A DNA stretch of 64,000 nt from CAWCQC01 sp963819905 (GCA_963819905.1 CAWFXP010000009.1:806001-870000), one strand, 5' to 3'. Numbered from the stretch's first letter, positions 24,650 to 34,182 are shown. Numbers and translations are program-made. Notes: generated by a model from the sequence alone, not told the origin.

Positions 24650-25803
24650 CGCCGGGCGAGCCGGTAGATCGCGCCCTCGTGAGAGACGAGGAGCAGCTCT
24701 CCGCGGGCCGTCTCGCCGAACGAGGTGATGAAGTTGACCTTGAACGAGTGCTTGCGCAGCGCGGTCGCCTGGCCGTTCCGGTAGACGAAGCTCCAGACGA
24801 AGCCGCCGCAGTAGTCACCGAAGAAGTAGCGGCCCTTCGCCGCCGGGATGTTCTGCCCGCGGTACACGAAGCCGCCGGTCACCGAGCAGCCCTTGTCGTG
24901 CCCGTACTCGAAGGCGGGACCGACGAGCGTGCCCTCCTGGTTCGGCCGCTCGTCCTCGTAGGGATGGCTGCCCTCGAGGGCGTCCCAACCGTAGTTCTCC
25001 AGTCCCGTTCCGGGTGTGGTGGTGACGTCGATCTCCTCCCAGGCACGGTGGCCGACGTCACCCATGTAGAGGTTCCCAGTCTGGCGATCGAAGGAGAAGC
25101 GCCACGGGTTTCGCAGGCCGTAGCCGACGATCTCCCAGTCCGAGCCGGAGCGGTCGACGTCCCGCCGGAGCATCTTGCCGAGGCGCGAGGAGAGATCCTG
25201 CGCCACCTCGCCGGGATCGCCGCCGGAGCCGCCGTCGCCCATGCCGACGTAGAGGAGCCCGTCGGGACCGAACGCGAGCTGGCCGCCGTTGTGGTTCGCG
25301 TACGGCTGGTCGACCGCGAGCAGCTCGCGGACGCGTTCGGGCGCTGCGCCGTCGGAGGCGCGGTACTCGACGACGCGGGTGTCGCCGTTCGTGTTCGTGT
25401 AGTTCACGTAGAAGAGCCGGTTCTCGGCGTAGTTCGGGTGAAACGCCAGGGAGAGAAGGCCCTGCTCGCCGCCCGACTGGACGAGCGAGCGGATGTCGAG
25501 GAACGGCTGCGGGAGGACGCGCCCGTTCTCGATGACGCGGATCCGTCCGGCCTGCTCGACGACGTAGATACGGCCCGATTCGCTTCGCGGCGCCGTCGCG
25601 TGCACGGGTGAGGCGAACCCTGATGCGATCCTCACGAGCCGGAGGCGCAGCTTGCCCGCGGCCGCGGCGGGCGTTGCCCCGGACTCGGACGACGACGAGT
25701 CCCGCGGCGCGACGGCGCCGCCGGCCGCGCATCCCAGCACGACGAGCAGGACGGCCCCGGCGAGCGGCGCGAGCACGGTTCGTCGGAGAGAGGGGAACCG
25801 CAT
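24646..25803 (-). CDS. PQQ-dependent sugar dehydrogenase-family lipoprotein
   Basis: 385 residues starting MRFPSLRRTVLAPLAG with lipobox VVLGC, so it should be lipid-anchored outside the membrane. The six-bladed beta-propeller of soluble aldose/glucose dehydrogenases is seen as GRIYVVEQAGRIRVI, SLAFHPNYAENRLFYVNYT, YANHNGGQLAFGPDGLLYVG with MGDGGSGGDPG, RNPWRFSFDRQTGNLYMGDVG and GFVYRG. The family oxidises sugars with PQQ, and NHNGG supplies the catalytic His. ATG 25803 is preceded by AAAGG. A longer in-frame start at 25824 lacks a ribosome site. Confidence 0.9.
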   Translation of the reverse strand: MRFPSLRRTVLAPLAGAVLLVVLGCAAGGAVAPRDSSSSESGATPAAAAGKLRLRLVRIASGFASPVHATAPRSESGRIYVVEQAGRIRVIENGRVLPQPFLDIRSLVQSGGEQGLLSLAFHPNYAENRLFYVNYTNTNGDTRVVEYRASDGAAPERVRELLAVDQPYANHNGGQLAFGPDGLLYVGMGDGGSGGDPGEVAQDLSSRLGKMLRRDVDRSGSDWEIVGYGLRNPWRFSFDRQTGNLYMGDVGHRAWEEIDVTTTPGTGLENYGWDALEGSHPYEDERPNQEGTLVGPAFEYGHDKGCSVTGGFVYRGQNIPAAKGRYFFGDYCGGFVWSFVYRNGQATALRKHSFKVNFITSFGETARGELLLVSHEGAIYRLARR

Positions 25804-25950
25804 GCCGCCTTTCACGGTAACCACGGCCGGCGGCCTGCGCGGCGGTTCTCCGCCGGAATTCGCAGATCCCTAACGGAATCTCAACACATGGGCCCGTCTC
25901 GGCCGCGTTCCGGCTCCCGCGTGCGAGGGCGTGGTAGAACGAGAGGCGGC

Positions 25951-26799
25951 ATGCCCTCGTCGGACTACGCGCTTGCGGCTCCGCATCCCCACCTGCGCCC
26001 GTTCGTCGGTCGCTACGTCGGGTATGCGCTCTCGGGCTACGAGCCGGGCATCCATGTGGGGATGCCGTCGCGATTCATGACGTTCATCGTCCACTTCGGG
26101 CGCCCGGTGGACATCGCCGTCATGCCGGATGCGCGGCAGGCGCCGCGGAGGTTCTCCGCGCTGGTCTCGGGGCTCACGGCGGCGCCAGCGCTCATCCGCC
26201 ACGACGGGAACGAGCACGGGATCCAGGTCGAGATCACGCCGCTCGGCTCGCGCAGGCTGTTCGGAATGCCGGCCTCCGAGCTCGCCTCGATCGTGGTCGG
26301 TATGGACGACGTGCTCGGCCCGCTGGCGACCGAGCTGCTCGATCGCCTCGACGCGGCCGCCGGTTGGCCGGCAAGGTTCGCCGTCCTCGACGACGTGCTC
26401 CTGCGGGCGATGCGCGAGGCGCCGGCGACGCGGCCCGAGCTCGTCGCGGCCTGGCACGAGCTCGGCGCCTCGGGCGGCACTGCCACCATCGGTTCTCTCG
26501 CCCGCGAGCTCGCCTACAGCCGGAGGCACCTCACCGAGCGCTTCCGCTCCGAGTTCGGCTTGCCGCCGAAGCTCGTCGGTCAGATCGTGCGCTTCGAGCG
26601 CGCCCGGGAACAGCTCGTCCGACCGGGCCATCCGCCGCTTGCCCGCGTCGCGGCCGAGTGCGGCTACGCGGATCAGTCGCACCTGACCCGCGACTTCCAG
26701 CGCTTCGCCGGAACGAGTCCGACCGCCTGGTTGCGCGGCGAGAAGCTCCCATTCGTTCAAGACGACCGGCCCGCCTCAGCCGTACCCTGGCCTGCATGA
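25951..26799 (+). CDS. AraC-family transcriptional regulator
   Basis: 282 residues. The C-terminal ~100 residues form the double helix-turn-helix: IGSLARELAYSRRHLTERFRSEF and then PPLARVAAECGYADQSHLTRDFQRFAGTSPTAW. The N-terminal part (HPHLRPFVGRYVGYALSGYEPGI, FMTFIVHFGRPV) resembles the DUF6597/cupin-type ligand domain of regulators linked to environmental oxidants. ATG 25951 follows GAGAGG. It overlaps the downstream VOC gene by 4 nt (ATGA), and such AraC-VOC pairs are common, so it probably regulates that operon. Confidence 0.9.
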   Translation: MPSSDYALAAPHPHLRPFVGRYVGYALSGYEPGIHVGMPSRFMTFIVHFGRPVDIAVMPDARQAPRRFSALVSGLTAAPALIRHDGNEHGIQVEITPLGSRRLFGMPASELASIVVGMDDVLGPLATELLDRLDAAAGWPARFAVLDDVLLRAMREAPATRPELVAAWHELGASGGTATIGSLARELAYSRRHLTERFRSEFGLPPKLVGQIVRFERAREQLVRPGHPPLARVAAECGYADQSHLTRDFQRFAGTSPTAWLRGEKLPFVQDDRPASAVPWPA

Positions 26800-27203
26800 C
26801 CGATACCACAGCACCCAAGACCGTCTGGCCGTGCGTCAACTACCGCGACGCCCCGGCCGCTATCCACTTCCTCGTCGACGTGCTGGGCTTCGAGGAGCGC
26901 TGCGCCTATCGCGCGGAGGGGAACGACGACGTGGTCGTCCACGCCGAGCTGCGCTGGCCCGAGGGCGGCGGCGTCATGCTCGGCAGCGCCGACCGCGGCG
27001 AGGGCGAGTTCTCGGACAGGCCCACCGGCGCGTCGTCCGTGTACGTCGTGACCGACGAGCCGGACGCGCTCTACGCGCGCGCGACCGCCGCCGGCGCGGA
27101 GGTCGTTCGCGGCCTCCGCGACGAGGACTACGGCTCGCGCGGGTTCAGCGTGCGCGACCCCGAGGGCAACCTCTGGTCGTTCGGCACCTACCGCGGCGAG
27201 TAG
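26796..27203 (+). CDS. VOC (glyoxalase/bleomycin resistance) family protein
   Basis: 135 residues with two beta-alpha-beta-beta-beta modules: VWPCVNYRDAPAAIHFLVDVLGFEE in the first and SSVYVVTDEPDALYARATAAGAEVV plus the terminal SVRDPEGNLWSFGTY in the second. The family includes glyoxalases, dioxygenases and antibiotic-binding proteins. Metal ligands are not certain. Translationally coupled to the AraC regulator. Its stop lies 34 nt before the convergent end of the signalling operon. Confidence 0.88.
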   Translation: MTDTTAPKTVWPCVNYRDAPAAIHFLVDVLGFEERCAYRAEGNDDVVVHAELRWPEGGGVMLGSADRGEGEFSDRPTGASSVYVVTDEPDALYARATAAGAEVVRGLRDEDYGSRGFSVRDPEGNLWSFGTYRGE

Positions 27204-27237
27204 CTCCGGCTCTCAGCCGCGGAGACGCGACCCGCCC

Positions 27238-28650
27238 TCAGAGACCGCGCCCGAGCGCCGCCCGGGCCGCCCAGTAGCCGCACATGCCGTGGACGCCGCC
27301 TCCGGGCGGCGTCGACGCGCTGCAGAGGTAGAGGCCGGCCGCGGGCGTCGTGTACGGGACGACCCGCGCGACCGGACGGGTGTACAGCTGGCGCAGATCC
27401 TGGATGCCGGCGTTGATGTCCCCTCCCACGTAGTTCGGGTTGTACGCCTCCAGGTCGGCAGGGCTCATGGTGTGGCGCGCGAGTACGAGATCGCGGAAGC
27501 CGGGTGCGAACCGCTCGATCTGCGCCTCGATGCGCTCGGTCATGTCCGCTGCCGATCCGTTCGGCACGTGGCAATACGCCCAGGCGGTGTGCTTGCCGGC
27601 CGGCGCGCGGGTCGGATCGAAGAGGCTCTGCTGGGCGAGGAGCACGTACGGGCGCTCCGGGACCTCGCCCCTGGACACGGCCGCCTCGGACGCCACCAGT
27701 TCCTCGAGCGTCCCGCCCAGGTGGACGGTCGCGGCCCGGGCGCACGCGGCGGCACGCCACGGAATCGGCCCGTCGAGGGCGAGGTCGAGCTTGAAGACGC
27801 CCGGCCCGTAGCGGTAGCGGGCGAGGCGACGGCGGTACCCGGCCTGGAGCCGGTCGCCCGCCAGGCGAAGCAGCTGGCGCGGCGTCACGTCCGCGAAGAC
27901 GGCGCGCGTCGGAGGCAGCTCGGCGAGCGATTCCACCCGGCGGCCCGTCTCGATCCGCCCGCCGAGCGACCGGAGATACGAAGCGAGAGCGTCCGCGATC
28001 GCCTGGGAGCCTCCGCGCGGGAACGGCCAGCCGACCCGATGTGCCAGGAGCGCGAGCACGAGCGCCACCGCCGCGCTCGGCGAGCGCGTCAGGGGAAGCA
28101 TCGAGTGGGCCGCGAGGCCGCCGAGCAGCCCGCGGGCGTGCGGCCCGTCGAACGCAAGTCTGGCCAGGGTGGCCGACGGGAGGATCGCCCTGAGCCCGAA
28201 ACGGGCGAGGACGAGCGGATGTCGCGGCAGGCGGAACGGCCCGAGGATCTCGGCGAGGATCGTGTCCGCGTTCCGGGCCAGCGGGCTCATCAGACGGGCG
28301 TAGGCGCGCGCGTCGCTGCCGAGGGTCGCTCCGGTGAGCGGAATCGAACGTTCGAGGATCGCCGCCGTCCCGTCGTCGAACGGGTGGGCGAGTGCCGCGG
28401 GCGGCTCGATCCACTCGACCCCGTGCGCCTCCAGCGGCAGCGAGCGCAGGAACGGAGAGCCGGGAACGAGCGGGTGGATCGCGGAGCAGACGTCGTGGCG
28501 ATAGCCGGGAAGGGTCAGCTCGGCGGTTCGGGTGCCGCCGCCGACCGTGTCGGCCGCCTCGAGGACGAGGACAGAGCGGCCGGCTCTCGCGAGGACGATC
28601 GCCGCTGCGAGGCCGTTCGGCCCCGAGCCGACGACGATCGCGTCCAGCAC
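27238..28650 (-). CDS. phytoene-desaturase-like FAD-dependent oxidoreductase
   Basis: 470 residues. Dinucleotide-binding motif IVVGSGPNGLAAAIVLARAG followed by VLVLEAADTVGGGTRT (GG motif), and a C-terminal FAD-binding stretch AAGLYLCSASTPPGGGVHGMCGYWA. This is the bacterial pyridine nucleotide-disulphide/amine-oxidase branch related to CrtI and all-trans-retinol saturase; the substrate is not evident and no carotenoid genes are adjacent. GTG 28650 lies 4 nt after the upstream stop, making it the last gene of the 13-kb minus-strand run. Confidence 0.82.
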   Translation of the reverse strand: MLDAIVVGSGPNGLAAAIVLARAGRSVLVLEAADTVGGGTRTAELTLPGYRHDVCSAIHPLVPGSPFLRSLPLEAHGVEWIEPPAALAHPFDDGTAAILERSIPLTGATLGSDARAYARLMSPLARNADTILAEILGPFRLPRHPLVLARFGLRAILPSATLARLAFDGPHARGLLGGLAAHSMLPLTRSPSAAVALVLALLAHRVGWPFPRGGSQAIADALASYLRSLGGRIETGRRVESLAELPPTRAVFADVTPRQLLRLAGDRLQAGYRRRLARYRYGPGVFKLDLALDGPIPWRAAACARAATVHLGGTLEELVASEAAVSRGEVPERPYVLLAQQSLFDPTRAPAGKHTAWAYCHVPNGSAADMTERIEAQIERFAPGFRDLVLARHTMSPADLEAYNPNYVGGDINAGIQDLRQLYTRPVARVVPYTTPAAGLYLCSASTPPGGGVHGMCGYWAARAALGRGL

Positions 28651-28654
28651 CCGG

Positions 28655-29365
28655 TTACGGCCGCCGAACGCGCAGCGCGTGCATGCCGTTGCGGATCGCG
28701 GCCGAGTGCCGGAGGTTTCCGACCTTCGACCACTGCCGCCGGCGGTCGACGCAGCTCACGTGGGTCTGGATCTCCCCGCCGCCGCCCAGGGAGGACGCCA
28801 GGTTCTGCAGCGTCTGCTGCCAGAACCGGTTCTCCTGCCCGTGGCCGCCGAGTGCGAGACCGAGCTCGGACAGCGGGTCCTGGGAGCGCATGAGGACCTG
28901 CACCTGCGCCACGGTTCTGCCCGCGTCCTCGTGGGTGCTGAACGTGATCCAGCCGGCGAACATGTGGCCCTGGGGCGTCATCAGCGTGAACGCCTCGTCG
29001 TCCGAGTAGAGAACCATGACGCCGGTGGACAGCCTGATCCCGCCGGCGACGCTCGCCCGGATGAGAGCGACCTCGCCCGGCTCGATTCCCGTCAGCGGCG
29101 AGTAGAACTGGTTCCCCGGCGGCCAGAACTCCGGGAAGTGCTCCTTCCACTCCCTGATCGCTTGGGCAGGCGTGACCTCCGCGTCCTCGAGGCGGACGCG
29201 ATACGTCTTCTGCCACATCTGCCCGAAGCCCTGGATGGGACCGACGAGCCGTTTCCCCTCGACGAGGTTCGTCGCGCCCCTCGGCACGTCGTCGACGTGG
29301 AGCCGGGCAACCGGCTTCGCCCAGCTCTCGGCGTCTCTTGCTCGCGGGGATCCGTCCGTGGTCAT
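28655..29365 (-). CDS. conserved protein of unknown function (lipid/steroid-type binding fold possible)
   Basis: 236 residues, no membrane segments or signal. Recognisable stretches: VEGKRLVGPIQGFGQMWQKTY near residue 36, FYSPLTGIEPGEVALI near 87, FTLMTPQGHMFAGWITFST near 126, and QVQVLMRSQDPLSELG near 154. The alternation of strands with HMFAGWITFS is reminiscent of SRPBCC or DUF1990-like binding folds, but this is a guess. The ATG at 29365 has a strong GAGGAGGG site and lies 9 nt after the STAS gene, so it is the first gene of the operon whose translation does not depend on overlap. Confidence 0.6.
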   Translation of the reverse strand: MTTDGSPRARDAESWAKPVARLHVDDVPRGATNLVEGKRLVGPIQGFGQMWQKTYRVRLEDAEVTPAQAIREWKEHFPEFWPPGNQFYSPLTGIEPGEVALIRASVAGGIRLSTGVMVLYSDDEAFTLMTPQGHMFAGWITFSTHEDAGRTVAQVQVLMRSQDPLSELGLALGGHGQENRFWQQTLQNLASSLGGGGEIQTHVSCVDRRRQWSKVGNLRHSAAIRNGMHALRVRRP

Positions 29366-29374
29366 CGTCCCTCC

Positions 29375-29725
29375 TCAGGCCGCTGCGAGCGCCTCGGCCT
29401 CGGTGGCGTAGATGCCGACCGCTTCGTCGAGGCGCGTCAGATCGAAGATCTGGCGGTAGTGGTCGTTGAGGCCGTAGGCCAGCAGCCGCTGCTTCTGCCG
29501 GTTCGCCCGCACGAGCAGCGTGACCAGCAGCCCGATGCCGCCGCTGTTCATGTAGTCCAGCCCGCTGAAGTTGAGGATCACCGATCGGGTCTCATCGCCG
29601 CTGGCCTCGCCGTACGCGTCCATCAACGCGTCCTCGCACGCCGCGGTGATGTCGCCCGTGATGTCGATGATGCTCGCACCGGGGCCGATCACGCGAACAC
29701 CCATCGTCACGGTCGCGTTCGTCAC
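29375..29725 (-). CDS. STAS-domain anti-sigma factor antagonist
   Basis: 116 residues, a single STAS fold. The phosphorylatable Ser sits in LDYMNSGGIGLLVTL near residue 60, the canonical SpoIIAA/RsbV position. In partner switching the unphosphorylated form binds the anti-sigma kinase. GTG 29725 has an AGGAGGT site and overlaps the preceding STAS gene by 4 nt. It is about 40 percent alike by eye to that gene, so the pair is a local duplication. Confidence 0.9.
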   Translation of the reverse strand: MTNATVTMGVRVIGPGASIIDITGDITAACEDALMDAYGEASGDETRSVILNFSGLDYMNSGGIGLLVTLLVRANRQKQRLLAYGLNDHYRQIFDLTRLDEAVGIYATEAEALAAA

Positions 29726-30099
29726 CTTGCCACCTCCTCGGTCGATCCCGCAGGGAGCCCGCCGATCGCGCTCTCCTCGTCCGGGAAGATCTGCATGAAG
29801 TCCGACAGGCGGGTGATCTCGAAGATCTCCCGGTAGTGCTCCGCCAGGCCGCAGGCCGTCATTGCGATGCGGTCCCGGCGGGCTTGCGCGAGGAGCCCCA
29901 CGATGAGGGCGATCCCCGTCGAGTTGATGTAGTCGACGCCGGCGAAGTTCAGAAGGATCGTCTCCGTGCCGCCAGACGCTGCCTCCTCGTAGGCGGCCGT
30001 CAGGCTCTCCTCGGCGGCCGCGTCGATCTCGCCGTTCAGGTCGATCAGCGCGACGCCGGGCCGTCGCCGCACCTTAGTCTCGAGCCGGATGTCCGGCAT
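29722..30099 (-). CDS. STAS-domain anti-sigma factor antagonist
   Basis: 125 residues; phosphoacceptor Ser in VDYINSTGIALIVGL near residue 61. A 12-residue tail (PAGSTEEVAR end) is extra compared with minimal RsbV proteins. Its ATG at 30099 lies inside the 3' end of the phosphatase/kinase gene (26-nt overlap), the tightest coupling in the operon, suggesting that the two products work as a pair. Confidence 0.9.
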   Translation of the reverse strand: MPDIRLETKVRRRPGVALIDLNGEIDAAAEESLTAAYEEAASGGTETILLNFAGVDYINSTGIALIVGLLAQARRDRIAMTACGLAEHYREIFEITRLSDFMQIFPDEESAIGGLPAGSTEEVAR

Positions 30100-31708
30100 T
30101 GCCGTCTCCTTTCAGGTGGAGAACGAGCTCGATCGTGTGGTGGGTCTCGTCACCCGAGATCTCCATCCCGTCCACCATGTTCTGGATCAGGAAGAGACCC
30201 CAGCCGCGGGGCTTCTGCAGACCCTCGAGCTTCGCCTCGATGTCGGGCGTCTCCGCGTCCTGCATCGGCCGCGCGCCGCCCTGGTCGGTGATCTGAACGC
30301 GCAGCTCGTCCTCGGACGAGGCCACGCGCACGTGTACCGGCAGCTCCTGCCGGTTCTGGTTGCCGTGCTCGATCGCGTTCATGGCTGCCTCGGCGACCGC
30401 CGTCTTCAGCCGCTCGAGCCGCTCAGCCGGAAGCTGTAGCTCCTCGACGGCAGCCGCGACCCGGGTCATGGCCTGGCGCTCGTTTCCCGGCTCACTCGGG
30501 ATGTCGAACTCGGCGAGGATCCGGTTGCCCCCGGCCGGCGGTGCGCCGTGGAGTGCCTCGCCGGTGCGACGCAGCGCCACGACCGTGATGTCGTCCTCCT
30601 GCTCCCAGCCGGGCCCGGTGAATGCGTCGAGCTCGCCGAGCAGGCGGTCGATCAGCCTGGTGTCGGCGGGCTGCTCCGCGACGATCGCTGCGAGGCGCGG
30701 CCCACCGAACATCTCCCGGGTCGGGTTGTGCGCCTCGGTGATACCGTCGCTGTAGAGGAGGATGCTCTCCCCCGGGGCGAGCGTGGCCTCCTTCTCCTCG
30801 TAGTCCATGCCGGTCATGAGGCCGAGCGGCATTCCGGTCGCCCGGAGCTCGACGGAGCCGCCGTCCGTGCGAACCAGGGGCAGGTTGTGCCCCGCGTTCG
30901 CGAAGCGAAGGGTGCCGGTCTCGGGATCGAGAACCCCGTAGAGACAGGTCACGAACATCTTGGCGGGGATGTCCGGCACGAGCAGCTCGTTCACCTGCTC
31001 GAGCACCTCGCCCGGGTGGAAGGCCCGCTGGGCCGAGGCGCGGAGGACGCTCCGGGTGGCCGCCATGACCATCGCCGCCGGAACACCCTTGTCGGTGACG
31101 TCGCCGACGACCAGGCCGACCTTCCCGTCCGGAAGCTCGATGAAGTCGTAGAAGTCGCCGCCGACGGCACGTGCCGGCCGGTAGTACGCGGCGACCTGCC
31201 AGCCGGGAAGGTCCGGGAGCTCGGTCGGCAGGAAGTTCTGCTGGATGAGGCGCGCGACCTCGAGCTCCTGCTCGATCCGCTCCCTTGCCCTCACCTCGGC
31301 CTCCTGCTCGCGCACGAGCTGGCCGACCCTGACCGCCGGAGCCGCCTGTGCGGCGAGGTTGTCGAGTAGTCGGCGGTCGTCGCTCGAATACGCCTGATCG
31401 GAGAGGCGCGCTCCCAGGTTCAGAAGCCCGATCAGCTCACCCTGGCTCACGAGGGGGACGACGAGCTTCACGCCGGCTTCGCGCAGCCCGGTGAGCGCGG
31501 GCGAGTCGAGCTCGAGCGTCTCGAGGTCGACGGCGCCCGGCGCGCTCTGGAAGTAGGCGATGATCGGGTCGTTGGGGGCGATGTCCACCGGGGGCGCGTC
31601 GAGCTCTCGCGCCGCGGCAGCCGGGGCTTCGGCGGGTGCCTCGGCCGCCGGCGCTCCCCGCTCGTTCCTCCCGATCACCCGCCTCAGGCTCTGCGCGATG
31701 GTGGTCAT
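30074..31708 (-). CDS. GAF-SpoIIE phosphatase fused to RsbW-type kinase
   Basis: 544 residues. N-terminal ~60 residues are Ala/Pro-rich; residues ~65-160 resemble a GAF sensor (GVKLVVPLVSQGELIGLLNLG). The SpoIIE/PP2C domain (~170-385) has AVGGDFYDFIELPDGKVGLVVGDVTDKG and LLYSDGITEAHNP with DDITVVAL, the Mn-binding Asp residues. The last ~130 residues are a GHKL ATPase of the anti-sigma type: TAVAEAAMNAIEHGNQN (N box) and GWGLFLIQNMVDGME (G box). One protein thus carries both activities that act on a STAS Ser, removing and adding phosphate. ATG 31708 overlaps the upstream stop. Confidence 0.92.
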   Translation of the reverse strand: MTTIAQSLRRVIGRNERGAPAAEAPAEAPAAAARELDAPPVDIAPNDPIIAYFQSAPGAVDLETLELDSPALTGLREAGVKLVVPLVSQGELIGLLNLGARLSDQAYSSDDRRLLDNLAAQAAPAVRVGQLVREQEAEVRARERIEQELEVARLIQQNFLPTELPDLPGWQVAAYYRPARAVGGDFYDFIELPDGKVGLVVGDVTDKGVPAAMVMAATRSVLRASAQRAFHPGEVLEQVNELLVPDIPAKMFVTCLYGVLDPETGTLRFANAGHNLPLVRTDGGSVELRATGMPLGLMTGMDYEEKEATLAPGESILLYSDGITEAHNPTREMFGGPRLAAIVAEQPADTRLIDRLLGELDAFTGPGWEQEDDITVVALRRTGEALHGAPPAGGNRILAEFDIPSEPGNERQAMTRVAAAVEELQLPAERLERLKTAVAEAAMNAIEHGNQNRQELPVHVRVASSEDELRVQITDQGGARPMQDAETPDIEAKLEGLQKPRGWGLFLIQNMVDGMEISGDETHHTIELVLHLKGDGNAGHPARD

Positions 31709-32965
31709 CTCACGTCCTTTCTATCCCCTGAGCGTCCGGAGATCGTTACGGCGGGGGTTACGGCGTCGACTCCCGGGCGAATCCACAACGACAGGTGCGC
31801 CGGTTGCATCGTGTCGTGGACGACGGTGCCGAGGTCGGCGCCGAGCTCGGCGAGGTCCACTTTCTCGCGCAGGCGCACGCTGAACGCCTCGAGGGTCTGC
31901 TGGGCGTCGTAGCGACGCCGGTAGAAGCGGCGGTCGACGAAGGCCTGGATCGACGCCGCGGGCGGGCCGGAAGAGCGCCGCGACGGCGAGGGTGGATCCG
32001 GCGATGGCGAGGTCGTTGCCACGCGTCAAGCCGCTGAAGACTTCCTGGAGGGCGATGACGATGCCGAAGTAGAGGGCGGCGAGGAGCGCGGTGACGGCGC
32101 CGTAGACGATCGTCCGGTTGACGATCCGGTCGATCTCGTACAGGCGATAGCGAAAGACGGCGATCCCGACGGAAACCGGCAGGGCCACGAGGGCGACGGT
32201 CAGGGCGGCACCCGCGACGCCGGACCAGTCGAAGGCGCCGGCAATCGGCAGGACCACGATGAACAATCCAGCGCTTGCGGCGAGCCACTTGTACTGCTGC
32301 CGCTCGATCCCCTGCGAGCGGCGAAATCGCAGGATGAGAGCGAAGCCGGCGGCCGCGACGCTCACGAGACAGGGCACGATGAGCATGTAGACGAGCCACA
32401 GATAGGCGTCGCTGTCCGTCAGCACGAGGGGGTTCTCGTAGGCCTCGAACGGTGGGTCGAGCTCTCTTGGAACGGTCACGCTGACCAGCCAGATGATCGG
32501 CATGCAGATGAGCACGAAGGCGGTCACCGCCCGCCAGCGGGCCGAGGGCAGACGTCCCGAAGGGAAGACGGCGAGCAGGAGGTACACGCCTGCGATCAGC
32601 GCCGTCCACGCGCCCGAGGCAATCGCCGCTGCCGCCGCGCCTCCGGGCAGACCCGCCTCCGGCTCTGCGAACACCGCCAGCTCCGCGTACCCGGCGAGAA
32701 CGAATCCAAGCAGGTTGGCGACCCCGGCGAGCGTGAGCGCCCAGCCGACCAGGTTGCCCGGGCGTTTCACCGTGATGAAGCCGCCGACGAGCGCGAACGC
32801 AAGCGTCATGACGAGATCCGGGACGGCTGCGAGCAGCGTGTCCTTGCGCCCGTACGACGAGTCCGACGCGAGGAGCACGATCAACACGACGATGCAGAGG
32901 AAGAGCAGCGCGGACAGCGCGCACGACGCCCAGGCGAGGACGCGGTACCAGCGTTGGTGCGTCAT
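31705..32965 (-). CDS. membrane sensor-like protein, headless kinase paralogue 6 (one frameshift)
   Basis: ATG 32965 overlaps the upstream stop (ATGA) and the frame is clean through about eight hydrophobic segments and the RFRRSQGIERQQYKWL cytosolic loop to ALFRPARG. Around 31950-31957 one extra base moves the conserved tail (IQAFVDRRFYRRRYDA, MQPAHLSLWIR) to another frame, which ends at the stop overlapping the phosphatase start. Restored length is ~420 residues. Because the tail beyond the shift is fully conserved, a sequencing indel or a recent mutation is likely. The final ~20 residues (DAVTPAVTISGRSGDRKDVR) are unique to this copy. Same family as 34179-35372. Confidence 0.78.
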
Positions 32966-34182
32966 CGAGGCTCCCTGAGCCAGAGTGAGACGTGGGCCGG
33001 CTGCATCGTGTCGTTCACGGCAGCGCCGAGATCCGTTCCGAGCCGGTCGAGGTCGACCTCGTCGCGGAGACGGGCGCTGAAGGCGTCGAGCGTGCGGGCT
33101 GCGTCGTAACGGCGGCGGTAGAAGCGGCGGTCGACGAACTCCTGGATGCGGGTGCGAGCAGGGCGGAAGAGCGCGGCGACCGCGAGTGTCGAGCCGGCGA
33201 TGGCGAGGTCGTTGCCGCGCGTGAGTCCGCTGAACGCCTGCTGGAGGCCGATCACGATGCCGAAGTAGAGGCCGGCGAGGAGGGCGGTGACGATCGCGTA
33301 GACGACCGTCCGGTTGATGATCCGATCGAGGTCGTACATGCGGTAGCGGAGAACCGCGAAGCCCACGGCGACCGGGAACACGGCGAAGCCGAGCGGCGCG
33401 AGAACGTCCCAGACGCCGCCGAACGGCGTCCACCAGAGGAAGAGCGGACCGCTGAGCAGGCCGGCAGCGAGAAGCGCACCGCCGGCGACGACCCACTTCA
33501 GTTGCTGCCGCTCGACACCTGAGGAACGGCGGAAGCGGATGACCAGCGAGACCGCCGAGAGCGTCACGCAGAGCATCGCGAGCACGATCGGGTAGTCGGC
33601 GGCAGTCTCGATTGCCGAGCCGACGCTGCCGGCGAGACCGAGCGGGTTTGAGAGTGGGTTGTCGACTCCGGGAACGACGTCGATCGGCCCGGGCTTCAGG
33701 AGCGAGAGTACTGCTGCGACCGCGATCACTCCCGCGGAGAGCCAGGCCACGGGGCGCCAGCGGTTGGAGAGCAAGTGCCCGTCCGGGAACAGCAGGAGTA
33801 GGAACGTCCCCACGAGCATGAAGCTGACGAACGAGCCGGGCAGGCCGAGCGCGATGACCGCGGTCGTCGCCGGCAGCGCGCCAGGGTGGGCGATGAGACC
33901 GTACATCGCGTACCCGCTCGAGAACGCCGTCAGCGCTCCGACCAGGCCGATGGCGAGCAGGAGCCAACCGATTGCGTTTCGTGGCCGCCGGGACGCGACC
34001 AGGGTGCCGACGGCGGAGAAGACGACGGCCGTGGCGGAGAAGAAGAAGACGTCGATCGTCGGCTCGGTGCCCGGAACGCGCGTCCGGTACGAGAGCGCGA
34101 AGAGTACGGCGGCCACGACCGTGAGCACGAACGAGAAGACCCATATCCCGATCGCAAGGCGGAAGGCGGCGGGGCTGCTCAT
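32962..34182 (-). CDS. membrane sensor-like protein, headless kinase paralogue 5
   Basis: 406 residues, intact. Eight hydrophobic segments; the SRRPRNAIGWLLLAIGL motif follows the second, and a KPGPIDVVPGVDNPLSNPLG loop faces outside. The cytosolic RFRRSSGVERQQLKW loop precedes the last two spans. The tail carries RGNDLAIAGSTL, VDRRFYRRRYDA and MQPAHVSLWLREPR and then stops, where histidine kinases of this architecture would continue into DHp and ATPase domains. ATGA overlaps join it on both sides. Confidence 0.85.
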   Translation of the reverse strand: MSSPAAFRLAIGIWVFSFVLTVVAAVLFALSYRTRVPGTEPTIDVFFFSATAVVFSAVGTLVASRRPRNAIGWLLLAIGLVGALTAFSSGYAMYGLIAHPGALPATTAVIALGLPGSFVSFMLVGTFLLLLFPDGHLLSNRWRPVAWLSAGVIAVAAVLSLLKPGPIDVVPGVDNPLSNPLGLAGSVGSAIETAADYPIVLAMLCVTLSAVSLVIRFRRSSGVERQQLKWVVAGGALLAAGLLSGPLFLWWTPFGGVWDVLAPLGFAVFPVAVGFAVLRYRMYDLDRIINRTVVYAIVTALLAGLYFGIVIGLQQAFSGLTRGNDLAIAGSTLAVAALFRPARTRIQEFVDRRFYRRRYDAARTLDAFSARLRDEVDLDRLGTDLGAAVNDTMQPAHVSLWLREPR

